Numbered from the stretch's first letter, positions 17,501 to 26,704 are shown. The stretch is 64,000 nt of DNA from Candidatus Kuenenia hertensis (GCA_021646465.1 SOET01000019.1:1-64000), one strand, 5' to 3'. Numbers and translations: made by a program. The notes: generated by a model from the letters alone, not told the origin.

Positions 17501-18889
17501 TTATTTCTTTCCACCCGGCATATAATGATGCTTTTTGTGAACAGGTTTGATACACAAATTACATACCAAGCCGCACAGCAGCAAACCGGCCATAATGAAC
17601 ATTGTAATAGTATACGCACTTGCCTTTGGCACACCATGGTCGATTTGATATTGACGAATATAGTTTACCAGAACCGGTCCGAGAATCCCGGCAACCGACC
17701 ATGCTGTTAATAAACGCCCATGAATTGCCCCTACGTGCATGACGCCAAAAATATCTTTCAAATACGCCGGAATAGTTGCAAACCCTCCGCCATACATACT
17801 CATAATAATTGTATACGAGACGACAAATAATACAACACTGTATATCCAGCCGGTAAAAGATATAAAACTGTAAAGCAAAATTCCCAAAATAAAATAAATC
17901 GAATAGATAGCCTTTCTGCCTAAGTAATCAGAGGCGCTTGACCAGAAAAAACGCCCGAGCATATTCGCGGCACTCAACAATCCGACAAATCCGGAGGCTG
18001 CAAGAGGTGTGATGTTGCCATGGAACATTTCCTGGCACATTACCGAAGCCTGCCCCAATACACCAATCCCTGCAGTCACATTAAAACATAGACCCCCCCA
18101 CAGCAAGTAAAACTGAGGTGTCTTAATTGCCTGGTCAGCGTGAACATCTTTGTCAGTAACCAGTTTCTTCTGTTTTGAGGGTGGCGTATAACCGGCAGGC
18201 ATCCATCCTTCCGGAGGAATGCGTACATTAAAGGCGCCTGCCAGCATAAAACAGAAATACATTGCCCCCATCGCCAGGAATGTCATTTCTACTCCCGTAC
18301 TTGTTTCAGAGGAAAAATATTTCATAAGCAACACCGCAAGGGGAGAACCTACCATAGCACCGCCGCCAAATCCCATGATCGCCATCCCGGTAGCCATTCC
18401 CGGACGATCGGGAAACCATTTTATGAGTGTCGATACAGGAGAAATATACCCCAACCCCAGCCCGATACCTCCGATTACTCCGTAACCAAGATAGAGCAGG
18501 ATTATGGAATGAACCCACACACCAATGGCCGAAATGAAAAACCCTCCGCTGAAACATACCGCCGAAAAAAACATTGCCTTGCGCGGCCCTGCATCCTCAA
18601 GCCAGCGCCCACCAAATGCCGCGGAAATGCCTAAAAAAACGATTGCAATACTGAAAATCCATCCCACAGAGGTCAGTTTCCAGTCTTCATGGGCAGATGC
18701 GTGAATGCCAATGATTCTTGTCAATGGCAGGTTAAAAACGCTGAAGGCATATACCTGCCCTATCGCCAAATGAATGCATAGTGCCGCAGGAGGTATCAGC
18801 CACCGATTAAATCCGGGCTTTGCAATAATACGTTCTTTGTCCAGAATGTGGAAAAAGCTGTTCCTTTTCATATTTTTAATGGGTGCCAT
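17501..18889 (-). CDS. OFA-family MFS transporter (oxalate/formate antiporter-like)
   Basis: This 462-residue, twelve-helix transporter of the oxalate:formate antiporter family moves small carboxylates across the inner membrane. Landmarks are 'IHLAIGQVYAFSVFNLPLTR' in helix 1, and the helix 4-5 signature 'GLGLGYISPVSTLIKWFPDR' followed by 'PGMATGMAIMGFGGGAMVG'. The central cytoplasmic loop is 'PEGWMPAGYTPPSKQKK', and helix 11 contains 'YGGGFATIPAYLKDIFG'. Formate or oxalate exchange would fit anammox, but substrate cannot be read from the motifs. It heads a three-gene unit and is divergent from the coiled-coil gene. Confidence 0.85.
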   Translation of the reverse strand: MAPIKNMKRNSFFHILDKERIIAKPGFNRWLIPPAALCIHLAIGQVYAFSVFNLPLTRIIGIHASAHEDWKLTSVGWIFSIAIVFLGISAAFGGRWLEDAGPRKAMFFSAVCFSGGFFISAIGVWVHSIILLYLGYGVIGGIGLGLGYISPVSTLIKWFPDRPGMATGMAIMGFGGGAMVGSPLAVLLMKYFSSETSTGVEMTFLAMGAMYFCFMLAGAFNVRIPPEGWMPAGYTPPSKQKKLVTDKDVHADQAIKTPQFYLLWGGLCFNVTAGIGVLGQASVMCQEMFHGNITPLAASGFVGLLSAANMLGRFFWSSASDYLGRKAIYSIYFILGILLYSFISFTGWIYSVVLFVVSYTIIMSMYGGGFATIPAYLKDIFGVMHVGAIHGRLLTAWSVAGILGPVLVNYIRQYQIDHGVPKASAYTITMFIMAGLLLCGLVCNLCIKPVHKKHHYMPGGKK

Positions 18890-18974
18890 TTTTATGTTTC
18901 ATAAAAATAGAGATACAATTTTGGAAATAACAATTCTGTTGACGATTTTCCGCAAATATGATATTTTTTTGAGC

Positions 18975-19589
18975 ATGGCCATCATTACTATCCCTAAAAT
19001 TCTCACAGAAAAACTATCAGAAGAAGGCGCCAATGCGCTTGTCGAAATCCTTGACAAGGTCGAAGACCGAAGCGAGGCACATACACTCCAGGTGGCTGAG
19101 GAACGTTTTGAGAAAAAACTCGAACAAACCAAATCAGAGATCAAAGAAGAAATTAGCAAAGTTGATTTGCGTATTGAACAAACGAAGACCGAACTCAGGG
19201 AAGAAATTAACAAGGTCGATTTGCGCATTGAACAAACGAAGACTGAACTCGGGGAAGAAATTAACAAGGTCGATTTGCGTATTGAACAAACGAAGACCGA
19301 ACTCAAGGAAGAAATTAACAAGGTCGATTTGCGTATTGAACAAACGAAGACCGAACTCAAGGAAGAAATTAACAAGGTCGATTTGCGTATTGAACAAACG
19401 AAGACCGAACTCAGAGAAGAAATTAACAGGGTCGATAAGCGCATTGAACAAGTCAAATCCGAATTAAAGGAAGAGATTACTAACACCAGAGCAGACCTTA
19501 TCAAATGGATGTTCATCTTTTGGATCGGACAATTCGCCTCAATTGTTGGCGTCATAACGGCAATCCTGTTCGCCTTTTTCAAACCATAA
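18975..19589 (+). CDS. Repeat coiled-coil protein with C-terminal membrane helix
   Basis: The ATG at 18975 ('MAIITIPKILTEKLSEEGAN') is preferred; an upstream in-frame ATG at 18894 would add an unlike stretch. Residues about 50-165 consist of 18-residue repeats (consensus INKVDLRIEQTKTELKEE), five nearly identical and flanked by degenerate ones, then 'WMFIFWIGQFASIVGVITAI' as a membrane helix at the C-terminus. The layout resembles DUF1640/CCDC90-like proteins: N-terminal head, long coiled coil, tail anchor. The function is unknown; such proteins may tether or organise membranes. It is divergent from the MFS gene. Confidence 0.8.
   Translation: MAIITIPKILTEKLSEEGANALVEILDKVEDRSEAHTLQVAEERFEKKLEQTKSEIKEEISKVDLRIEQTKTELREEINKVDLRIEQTKTELGEEINKVDLRIEQTKTELKEEINKVDLRIEQTKTELKEEINKVDLRIEQTKTELREEINRVDKRIEQVKSELKEEITNTRADLIKWMFIFWIGQFASIVGVITAILFAFFKP
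19139..19462 (+). repeat. 54-bp tandem repeats in the coiled-coil gene
   Basis: About six units of 54 bp lie in phase with the reading frame. The middle ones are almost identical at the DNA level (each contains GTCGATTTGCG and GAACAAACGAAGAC), which points to recent slippage or recombination and probable length variation between strains. Confidence 0.9.
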
Positions 19590-19645
19590 ATCAATGGATA
19601 CCTCCATACACCCTTGCCCAATAGCCCTACTGCCTTTATTCGGGT

Positions 19646-22348
19646 TTAAGTAATATTTACTGACTCATCCAGAATATGTCTCATTTTATATAATAAATCG
19701 ATAGGAGAAACAGGTTTGGGTATAAAATGCAATCCTTTCTCTATTATAATACCATCATTATGCAAAATATCTTCACTGTAGCCACTCATAAAAATAGTAT
19801 TTATCTTTTTTTCTTTTTTCATGGTTTCATATACTTCTTTGCCATTTTTTTTCGGCATTACTACGTCTATAACAGCAAGATTGATACGCTCTTTATGTTT
19901 TCGGTATTGTTTAATGGCATCTTCACCATCCGTTGCAGCAATAACCCCATATCCATACATTTCCAGGTATTTTCCTATTACATTTCGCAGATCATCCTCA
20001 TCCTCAGCCAGCAATATAATTTCTTTACCGGAAACACTGCCGGCATGTTCTGCCGCTCCCTCCCTTTCTTCCTTCTTTACCACAACTTTTCTTTTGTTTT
20101 TAAAGAGGGGAAGATATATGGAGAAGGTTGCGCCTTTTCCCGGTTCGCTTGAACATGTCACAAAACCACCGTGCTGTTCGACCATGCCATGTACCATGGA
20201 AAGGCCAAGCCCCGTACCTTTTCCTACCACTTTCGTAGTGAAAAAAGGTTCAAAAATCCGATCTTTGATTTTTTCTTCAATTCCTGTTCCTGTATCGGAA
20301 ACAGAAACCACAATATATTCACCTGATTGTTTATTGAGACCCTGTTTTTTCATAAAAGCGCAATCCAATTCAGTCCTCTCACTTTTAATGTGTAATGCTC
20401 CGCCTTCGGGCATTGCATCTAAAGCATTCGAATAAAGGTTCATTAAAACCTGCTCAATTTGCGCGCGATCTGCCAATGCATAACAATTTTTCCCGTCTGT
20501 TGATATTTCAACGTGTATGTTTTCACGAACCATTCCGGTTAAAATATTTTCCGTATCATTAACTATATTGCTCAAATCTGTTTCCTGCAGGTTAATTGTC
20601 TGCTTTCTGCTAAAGGCAAGCAGACTTTGTGTTAAATCAGCGGCCTTGTCCAATGATAAAAGTATGTTTTGTATGTATACATGGCATTGGGTATTTTCCT
20701 CTATATCCATTTTTAATAAATTTGCGTACCCCATAATTGCCATGAGGAGGTTATTAAAATTATGAGCAACTCCGCTGGTAAGTTTTCCAACAGTTTCCAG
20801 CCTCTGCGAATGGATAAGCTGTTCTTTCAGCTTTTCCTTCTCTTCTTCAGTCCGTTTGCTTTTTGTAATATCATCTGCAATGGCAACGTGAAAATTCGGC
20901 AGTTCTCCCTTTTTCCACATGGGAGACACCGTAAGATTCACCCAAACAATCTTGCCATCTTTATGCAAATATCGCTTATCTATTGAAAATTCACTTATTT
21001 CGCCTTTTTTTAATTTTTCCATATTTTCCAGATCTTCCTGCAGATCGTCCGGATGGGTAATGTCCTGAAACGTTGAGGAAAGCATTTCTTTTTCCGAAAA
21101 ACCCGTGATATTACAATATTTCTTATTTACTTTCAGGAATTTAGTGGTATTTGTGTCCATAAGGGCAACACCAACAGCTGCCTGATCAAATATTGCACGG
21201 AAACGTTCTTCGCTTTCGGATAAGGCGCGGTTCTTTTCCTGGATATCCTGAGCCATATTATTAAAACTTCGGGCAAGACTGCCGATTTCATCATTACGTT
21301 TTATTGAAACCCTTTGTGAAAGTTTGCCTGAAGCAAACGCCTCCGTTGTCATCTTTAATGTATTAATAGGGTGGGAAACCGATACCGCAAAAAATACCCC
21401 GAAGATAATAGCTGATACCCCGCTGGCAGCACCCGTTACGAGCGCAATTACTTTTAAAGAGCCCAAAGGAGCAAGCAGTTCTGCCTTATCGATTTCAGAC
21501 AATAATATCCAGTCGTATTCTTTTATATATCTGCTTGCTCCGACTACCGGCACACCCCGGTAATCAAGGTACACACCCGTAATTTCCCTGCCTTTTTCAA
21601 GTATTTCGCGTACCGGTTCGGTATCTACTACCTGTTTCATCGAAGTGTTGTCAAGAAACCGGGATTCAGTAACCATAACCTTGTCATTATTTACCAGATA
21701 GACTTCCCCTGTTTTTCCAAGCCATTCGTAATCGGTTGTGACGGTATTTAATATTGCTGTATCATAGTAATTAATTATCAAGCCGATTATTTCCTGGTTT
21801 TTCGAACGCCGGGATGTTAAAGGTGCAGATATAGAAAGGGTTTTTTTATTGCTGTATGGAGATGAACGTAACAGGCTGGCATACGCATTTCCGGGAAAAA
21901 GTTTTATCCCTTCTGAAAAAATTTCCTGCCCGGAGATATCCTTGCCAATCCATTCTTTGTATGTAGAAGCAATAACCTTACCTTTTGCAGTTACAACAGA
22001 TATTCCATCGATATGCGAATCCAATGGTTTTTTATTGTTTATAAGGTGCCTTGTTAACGTTTTTACGAGTAAATCATGGGAGGATATTCCACGGTTTATT
22101 TTTTCGAGACGGTCTCTTATAAACCCGTCGGAGCTGAAATCAATTGTCCGCCCTTTTTTTGCTTCCATAAGAGAGAGGAGATGAATCTTTTTTGATTGGG
22201 CAATAGCGGACAGTTCATTTATTTGATGGACATGAAGTTTTTCTTTTGCGGTTAAATAATATATTATTGAAATTATGCAAATGGGAACGAGTGATATACA
22301 AAGTCCAAATGCTAATAATTTCCCTTTAATTTTATTAAAAATTATCAT
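19646..22348 (-). CDS. Hybrid sensor histidine kinase with receiver domain
   Basis: This intact 900-residue paralogue of the broken kinase contains, in order: membrane helix (about 10-30), extracytoplasmic sensor (about 31-295, same family as in the 4778 gene), second helix (about 298-322), HAMP (to about 377), PAS (about 380-505), HisKA with His in 'SGVAHNFNNLLMAI', HATPase_c ('LYSNALDAMPEGG', 'VSDTGTGIEEK', 'GKGTGLGLSMVHGMVEQHGG'), and a C-terminal receiver domain with acceptor Asp in 'LAVIDVVMPKKNG' and 'FIPKPVSP'. The output partner is unknown; no response-regulator or DNA-binding gene is nearby. The shared sensor region implies both kinases read a similar extracytoplasmic signal. Confidence 0.92.
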   Translation of the reverse strand: MIIFNKIKGKLLAFGLCISLVPICIISIIYYLTAKEKLHVHQINELSAIAQSKKIHLLSLMEAKKGRTIDFSSDGFIRDRLEKINRGISSHDLLVKTLTRHLINNKKPLDSHIDGISVVTAKGKVIASTYKEWIGKDISGQEIFSEGIKLFPGNAYASLLRSSPYSNKKTLSISAPLTSRRSKNQEIIGLIINYYDTAILNTVTTDYEWLGKTGEVYLVNNDKVMVTESRFLDNTSMKQVVDTEPVREILEKGREITGVYLDYRGVPVVGASRYIKEYDWILLSEIDKAELLAPLGSLKVIALVTGAASGVSAIIFGVFFAVSVSHPINTLKMTTEAFASGKLSQRVSIKRNDEIGSLARSFNNMAQDIQEKNRALSESEERFRAIFDQAAVGVALMDTNTTKFLKVNKKYCNITGFSEKEMLSSTFQDITHPDDLQEDLENMEKLKKGEISEFSIDKRYLHKDGKIVWVNLTVSPMWKKGELPNFHVAIADDITKSKRTEEEKEKLKEQLIHSQRLETVGKLTSGVAHNFNNLLMAIMGYANLLKMDIEENTQCHVYIQNILLSLDKAADLTQSLLAFSRKQTINLQETDLSNIVNDTENILTGMVRENIHVEISTDGKNCYALADRAQIEQVLMNLYSNALDAMPEGGALHIKSERTELDCAFMKKQGLNKQSGEYIVVSVSDTGTGIEEKIKDRIFEPFFTTKVVGKGTGLGLSMVHGMVEQHGGFVTCSSEPGKGATFSIYLPLFKNKRKVVVKKEEREGAAEHAGSVSGKEIILLAEDEDDLRNVIGKYLEMYGYGVIAATDGEDAIKQYRKHKERINLAVIDVVMPKKNGKEVYETMKKEKKINTIFMSGYSEDILHNDGIIIEKGLHFIPKPVSPIDLLYKMRHILDESVNIT

Positions 22349-22567
22349 TCTTTTATCGGAAAAGACATTTTCGTGCTGTCAGGAGTTTCCTCCTGACAGC
22401 AACCCCCGGAGACGTGTCGCTATACTTCACTACACAAGAAAGTGGCAGGAGGTAACTCCTGCCACCACTTCCACAATCACATTAATCATACAGGGATAAC
22501 AAAAATACTGTAATTTGGGTAATCATCATACATAAATTTCTTTTCAAAAACACGTATTTTTTTGTAT
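22349..22567. repeat. Palindromic repeat pair upstream of hybrid kinase
   Basis: Two palindromes, 22375-22400 (GCTGTCAGGAGTTTCCTCCT..) and 22442-22465 (GTGGCAGGAGGTAACTCCTG..), belong to the same CAGGAG(T/G)..CTCCTG family as those at 16332 and 23081. No gene is seen; the kinase promoter should lie here but no clear -35/-10 pair was found. Confidence 0.7.
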
Positions 22568-22569
22568 CT

Positions 22570-22907
22570 ATTCAGCGTGTTAATACACACCCCGTCAGCT
22601 ACGCTGCCACCCCTCTTTCTAGCTTATCATGTCCCACAAGTCCCCACAGGACACCGAGGGTAAAAATCATAAGTGTTAATATTACCAGTACTTATAAAAT
22701 TAACCAAATTTGCTAAATTTGCAAATACACATTTTCTTAAGTATCGACAAAATAAACTGTTAGAACATCACCCTCGGTGTCCGGTAAGCCAGTTGTGGGA
22801 CACGATAAGTCTTTTTAGAGGGGAAGATGGGAAGTAGAGACGCGATGCATTGTATCTCTACAAGAGGGGATTTAGGGGTGTGTTATAAATTACGCTGAAC
22901 AGTTACG
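22570..22907. repeat. Long imperfect inverted repeat (MITE-like)
   Basis: Two arms face each other around an AT-rich centre of about 110 bases: 22623-22661 (TTATCATGTCCCACAA.. to ..CACCGAGGGT) and 22772-22810 (ACCCTCGGTGTCC.. to ..TTGTGGGACACGATAA). Pairing extends outwards (CCCCTC / GAGGGG, then CTATTCAGCG / CGCTGAACAG), giving a roughly 340-base palindrome. The right arm carries an extra small hairpin (GTAGAGACGCGATGCATTGT..) absent from the left arm, suggesting a nested insertion. No transposase gene is present. Confidence 0.65.
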
Positions 22908-23045
22908 GTTTTTCTGTAAAAAGTTTTTAATAAATCTTAATATTTATGGTATAAATGCCATAGTGCATAGGATCAGTATCAATTGCATTCTTACCATAAA
23001 CCCGGGAAATTATTAAAGGCAAAAAAGCCTTATAATTGATAATAC

Positions 23046-23187
23046 AGTCAAACAAAATCAGATTTTCGAAATATTATTGTGCTGTCAGGAGTTTCCTCCT
23101 GACAGCAATCCACGCCGTATCAAGGCGGCAGGAGGTAACTCCTGCCCCCACTGTTCATAAATTTTCGAAAACATGATTTGTTTGACT
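23046..23187. mobile_element. 142-bp MITE-like element with ~25-bp inverted ends
   Basis: The terminal arms AGTCAAACAAAATCAGATTT.. (23046-23071) and its inverted partner (23163-23187, ending ATTTGTTTGACT) flank two internal palindromes (23081-23106 and 23126-23145). Solo arms with the same sequence occur at 4651-4675 and 56568-56592. This fits a non-autonomous, transposase-less element. Its mobility is inferred. Confidence 0.6.
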
Positions 23188-23279
23188 ATACAAGCATATG
23201 CTGCAAGATTAATGTAATATTTTTTCAACCGTAACGAAAGATTTTTTTGTTATGTGAAATATTTTTAAGGAAATGATAG

Positions 23280-24647
23280 ATGAAAATTGCCGCAATTAAT
23301 CCATACACGGAAGAAACTATTGAAGAGTATGAATTGCTTACGGAGGAGCAGATTAACGAAGAAATAATGAAATCCCGCGAAGCCTTCCTGAAATGGCGTC
23401 ATGTTGAAATATCAGAGAGAGTAAAACTTGTTCGCAATCTAGCGGTAGAATTACGGAAGGGACAAAAAGAATACGCTGTTATCATCACAAAAGAGATGGG
23501 AAAATCCATCAATGAATCTCTGGCAGAGGTGGAAAAGTGTGCGCGGCTGTGTGAGTATTACGCAGAAAATGCTGAAACGTTTTTACAGACAGAATACATT
23601 CAAACCGGAGAGAAACAGTGTTATGTATCTTTTGAACCATTAGGAATTGTGTTTGCGATAATGCCGTGGAATTTTCCTTTCTGGCAGGTATTTCGCTGTG
23701 CTGTCCCTGCAATCGTTGCCGGAAATTCCTGTGTATTGAAACATGCTTCCAACGTCCCGGGGTCTGCCCTTGCAATAGAGCGCATTTTCATAAATGCAAG
23801 GTTTCCTCAAAATGTGTTTAAAACATTATTGATCGACTCAAGATCGGCAATGCATCTTGTCGATAAAGATAAAGTAGACGCAATCTCCCTTACCGGCAGC
23901 AATAAAGCCGGGGAACAAATCGGAGAAATTGCAGGAAAAAGGATTAAACCCATCGTCCTTGAACTCGGCGGATCCGATCCGTTTATCGTACTGGATGATG
24001 CGGATATTGATAAAGCAGCAAAGACCGCGGTAAAGGCGCGAATGCTGAATGCAGGCCAAAGTTGTGTCGCTGCAAAACGATTTATCGTCATAGATACCAT
24101 TGCCGGGCAGTTTATCAGCAGATTTGCGGAACATTTTCAGTCTTTAAAAATGGGGGACCCATTGGATGAGAATACAACGGTATGTCCTCTCGCACGAAGG
24201 GATTTCGTGGAAGAATTGGAAAGCCAGTTAAAAGACGCGAAGCAAAAAGGCGGAAATATTATTTTTCTGGATACACCAAAACCAAAAAAAGGGTTCTTTT
24301 TTATGCCATGCATAGTGACCAATGCAACACGTGGAATGAGAATTGTCAGAGAAGAGGTATTCGGGCCAATTGCACCTGTTATAAAAGTAGCGAATGAAGA
24401 AGAAGCTATTCAGGTTGCAAATGATACGGAATATGGATTGGGTTCATGCATCTGGAGCAAAGACATTGATAAAGCCCAAAGACTTGCCACACGCATACAA
24501 TCGGGCATTGTAGCAATAAACGACATGGTAAAATCAGACCCGCGGATGCCCTTTGGCGGCATAAAAAAATCCGGCGTCGGAAGGGAACTATCCCATTATG
24601 GCATTAAAGAATTTGTCAATGTAAAAACAGTGGTGGTAAAAAATTAA
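23280..24647 (+). CDS. NAD(P)+-dependent aldehyde dehydrogenase (SSADH-like)
   Basis: This 455-residue cytoplasmic enzyme oxidises an aldehyde to the acid. The catalytic Cys is in 'NAGQSCVAAKRFIV', the general-base Glu in 'VLELGGSDPFIVLDDAD', and the cofactor segment is 'FAIMPWNFPFWQVFR' plus 'SLTGSNKAGEQIGE'. The C-terminal 'FGPIAPVIKV' and 'MPFGGIKKSGVGRELSHYGI' complete the family. The short form without an N-terminal extension resembles succinate-semialdehyde dehydrogenases. It ends one base before the acetolactate-synthase-like gene, so the two are co-translated. The true substrate is not determined. AAGGAA precedes the ATG. Confidence 0.88.
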   Translation: MKIAAINPYTEETIEEYELLTEEQINEEIMKSREAFLKWRHVEISERVKLVRNLAVELRKGQKEYAVIITKEMGKSINESLAEVEKCARLCEYYAENAETFLQTEYIQTGEKQCYVSFEPLGIVFAIMPWNFPFWQVFRCAVPAIVAGNSCVLKHASNVPGSALAIERIFINARFPQNVFKTLLIDSRSAMHLVDKDKVDAISLTGSNKAGEQIGEIAGKRIKPIVLELGGSDPFIVLDDADIDKAAKTAVKARMLNAGQSCVAAKRFIVIDTIAGQFISRFAEHFQSLKMGDPLDENTTVCPLARRDFVEELESQLKDAKQKGGNIIFLDTPKPKKGFFFMPCIVTNATRGMRIVREEVFGPIAPVIKVANEEEAIQVANDTEYGLGSCIWSKDIDKAQRLATRIQSGIVAINDMVKSDPRMPFGGIKKSGVGRELSHYGIKEFVNVKTVVVKN

Positions 24648-24648
24648 A

Positions 24649-26283
24649 ATGAAGGCATCTGATTTATTCGTACGCCAGTTACTGGAAGAAGGGGTTGAAT
24701 ATATCTTTGGTTTGCCGGGGGAAGAAAATCTCGATTTCCTTGATTCCATCCGTAAGGCAAAGATAAAACTTTTAATCACACGGCACGAGCAGGCGGCGGC
24801 TTTTATGGCGGCAACATATGGAAGACTTACCGGAAAGGCAGGAGTCTGCTTTTCTACCCTTGGCCCTGGCGCAACAAATCTGGTTACCGGAATCGCCCAT
24901 GCCCAGTTAATCGGCGCTCCATTAATCGCTATTACGGGGCAGAAGGCGCTGATTGGCAACTGGCAGGCGAAATTTCAATCGGTTGATACCGTTAACCTGA
25001 TGAAACCGATTACAAAATATAGTGTATCACTCATCGACCCAAACACCATTCCAACAATCGTAAGAGATTCGTTTAAGATTGCCGAAGAAGAACGGCCTGG
25101 CGCTGTTCATTTAGAATTTCCAGAAGACGTGGCGTCTTCCAGGGCGAACGCCTCACTTCAGAAAAGAGGATTTATCCGAAGACCGTCCCCCGACCACCGC
25201 GCAATTGACGAAGCCGCCGAACTTATTAACAAGGCAAAATATCCTCTAATCATCATTTCTTCCGGCGCAAACAGAAAACGAATTACGAAACACCTTCTTG
25301 ACTTTATAAACAAAACGAATATTTATGTAGTGCATACGCAAATGGGGAAAGGGGTTATCGGGGACGACTGTCCATACAGTTTATTTGCCACAGGAATACA
25401 TAAAAGGGACTATGTCAATTGCGGCATCGACCTTGCAGATCTGATTATTACCATTGGATATAATACGGTTGAATATCCCCCTTTTGTGTGGAATAAAGAC
25501 CTCAATAAAAAAATAGTAAACATCGACTTCGTTGATTCCCAAACGGATATATATTTTAATCCGGATATCGAAGTGATCGGAGACATTTCCCATTCATTAA
25601 GGAGATTGGCGGTAAAGGTAGAGAAAAAAAACACTCCTGAATTCGAAAAACTTCGCAATTTTCTGGAAAGAAAACTGGAGGCAAAAGAAGAGGGAAAATA
25701 CCCCCTTACTCCAATAGAAATCGTATACCATGTACGAAAAACCCTCGGCAAAGAAGATATTGTTACGCTGGACAATGGCATTTATAAACTCTGGTTTTCG
25801 AGACTATACCGAACATACGCACCAAACACTCTTCTCCTTGACAATGCGCTTGCTACTATGGGTGCAGGACTTTCTTCTGCGCTCACTGTGAAATTGCTCA
25901 ACCCGGAGAGAAAAGTTCTGGCGGTTGTCGGCGACGGAGGGTTTATGATGAATTCTCAGGAACTTGAAACGGCCATGAGGTACAAAATACCTGTTGTTGT
26001 GCTTATCGTAAACGATAATGCCTTTGGCTTTATAAAGTGGAAACAGAGGAATATGAAATTCAGGGAATTTGCCCTGGATTACGGCAACCCCGACTTTGTG
26101 AAATATGCAGAAAGTTACGGTGCAACGGGTATTAAAGTAAATAAGGGTGATAATCTTTCTGATATTTTGAACCATGCATTTTCCCTTAACAAAGTTGCGG
26201 TTATTGAATGCCCCGTTGACTATTCCGTAAATTACGATGTATTTTCTCAGGAACTTCAAAATTATGTATGTGAATTGTTGTGA
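24649..26283 (+). CDS. Thiamine-diphosphate enzyme, acetolactate-synthase-like
   Basis: This 544-residue cytoplasmic ThDP enzyme of the acetolactate synthase/pyruvate-decarboxylating family has a catalytic Glu in 'TRHEQAAAFMAATYGRLTGK', a FAD/structural middle domain (about 190-320), and the ThDP-Mg motif 'GDGGFMMNSQELETAMRYKI' with 'VNDNAFGFIKWKQ'. It is closer in feel to catabolic AlsS than to biosynthetic IlvB, because no small regulatory subunit gene follows. With the upstream aldehyde dehydrogenase one base away it probably forms a two-step unit on a 2-oxoacid and an aldehyde. Donor and acceptor cannot be told from sequence. Confidence 0.85.
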   Translation: MKASDLFVRQLLEEGVEYIFGLPGEENLDFLDSIRKAKIKLLITRHEQAAAFMAATYGRLTGKAGVCFSTLGPGATNLVTGIAHAQLIGAPLIAITGQKALIGNWQAKFQSVDTVNLMKPITKYSVSLIDPNTIPTIVRDSFKIAEEERPGAVHLEFPEDVASSRANASLQKRGFIRRPSPDHRAIDEAAELINKAKYPLIIISSGANRKRITKHLLDFINKTNIYVVHTQMGKGVIGDDCPYSLFATGIHKRDYVNCGIDLADLIITIGYNTVEYPPFVWNKDLNKKIVNIDFVDSQTDIYFNPDIEVIGDISHSLRRLAVKVEKKNTPEFEKLRNFLERKLEAKEEGKYPLTPIEIVYHVRKTLGKEDIVTLDNGIYKLWFSRLYRTYAPNTLLLDNALATMGAGLSSALTVKLLNPERKVLAVVGDGGFMMNSQELETAMRYKIPVVVLIVNDNAFGFIKWKQRNMKFREFALDYGNPDFVKYAESYGATGIKVNKGDNLSDILNHAFSLNKVAVIECPVDYSVNYDVFSQELQNYVCELL

Positions 26284-26389
26284 TGCAAAGCCAGCTCCCA
26301 TAGGCTAAAGCCGATAGTTTGATAGTGGTGCATTCCCTACAAGATTTTTCAGAAGACTAAATTATTAGTGCGCCAGGGCATTAAAGTGA

Positions 26390-26704
26390 TTATTTTCCTA
26401 AAAGTTCAATAGAACAATGCATTTGTTCCTGCTCTCCTGCTACAATAAAATCTGGTGTGATGCCTGACTCTTTAACCATAGTCCCGTCAGCCATGCAGCA
26501 GGTTCCTATGGTGAGAAATAGGGTGTGCTCGTGGTCTAAGGGAAAGGGTTTTTGTATCGTACCTTTCCCATAACTGTTGGCGCCTGCGAGTATGGCCTTT
26601 TTGTAATAACGTAGTCCTGCTGCGAATATCTCAGCACTGCTTGCCGTGTTGTTGATATTCAAAAACAGGGTATTTACTTTATCAAACTTCTGGACATAGA
26701 ATGT
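26390..26704 (-). pseudogene. Remnant of a CtpA/S41 protease gene
   Basis: About 100 codons match only the C-terminal part of the S41 tail-specific protease catalytic domain: 'NINNTASSAEIFAAGLRYYK' (catalytic Ser expected in the TAS block), 'AILAGANSYGKGTIQKPFPL' (Lys in the YGKG block) and 'GITPDFIV'. The open frame begins right after an in-frame TAG at 26705-26707 and lacks the N-terminal, PDZ and early catalytic parts. No full gene is nearby, so it is a decayed fragment. Confidence 0.75.

Noticed and set aside
19139-19462. Regular repeats considered as a CRISPR array
   Set aside because: The units are 54 bp, directly adjacent without unique spacers, and in phase with a coding frame.
18899-19621. 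240-codon minus-strand open frame over the coiled-coil gene
   Set aside because: It is the antisense of the 54-bp repeats and gives a Ser/Leu-rich repeat with no family match or ribosome site; the plus-strand coiled coil is the credible product.
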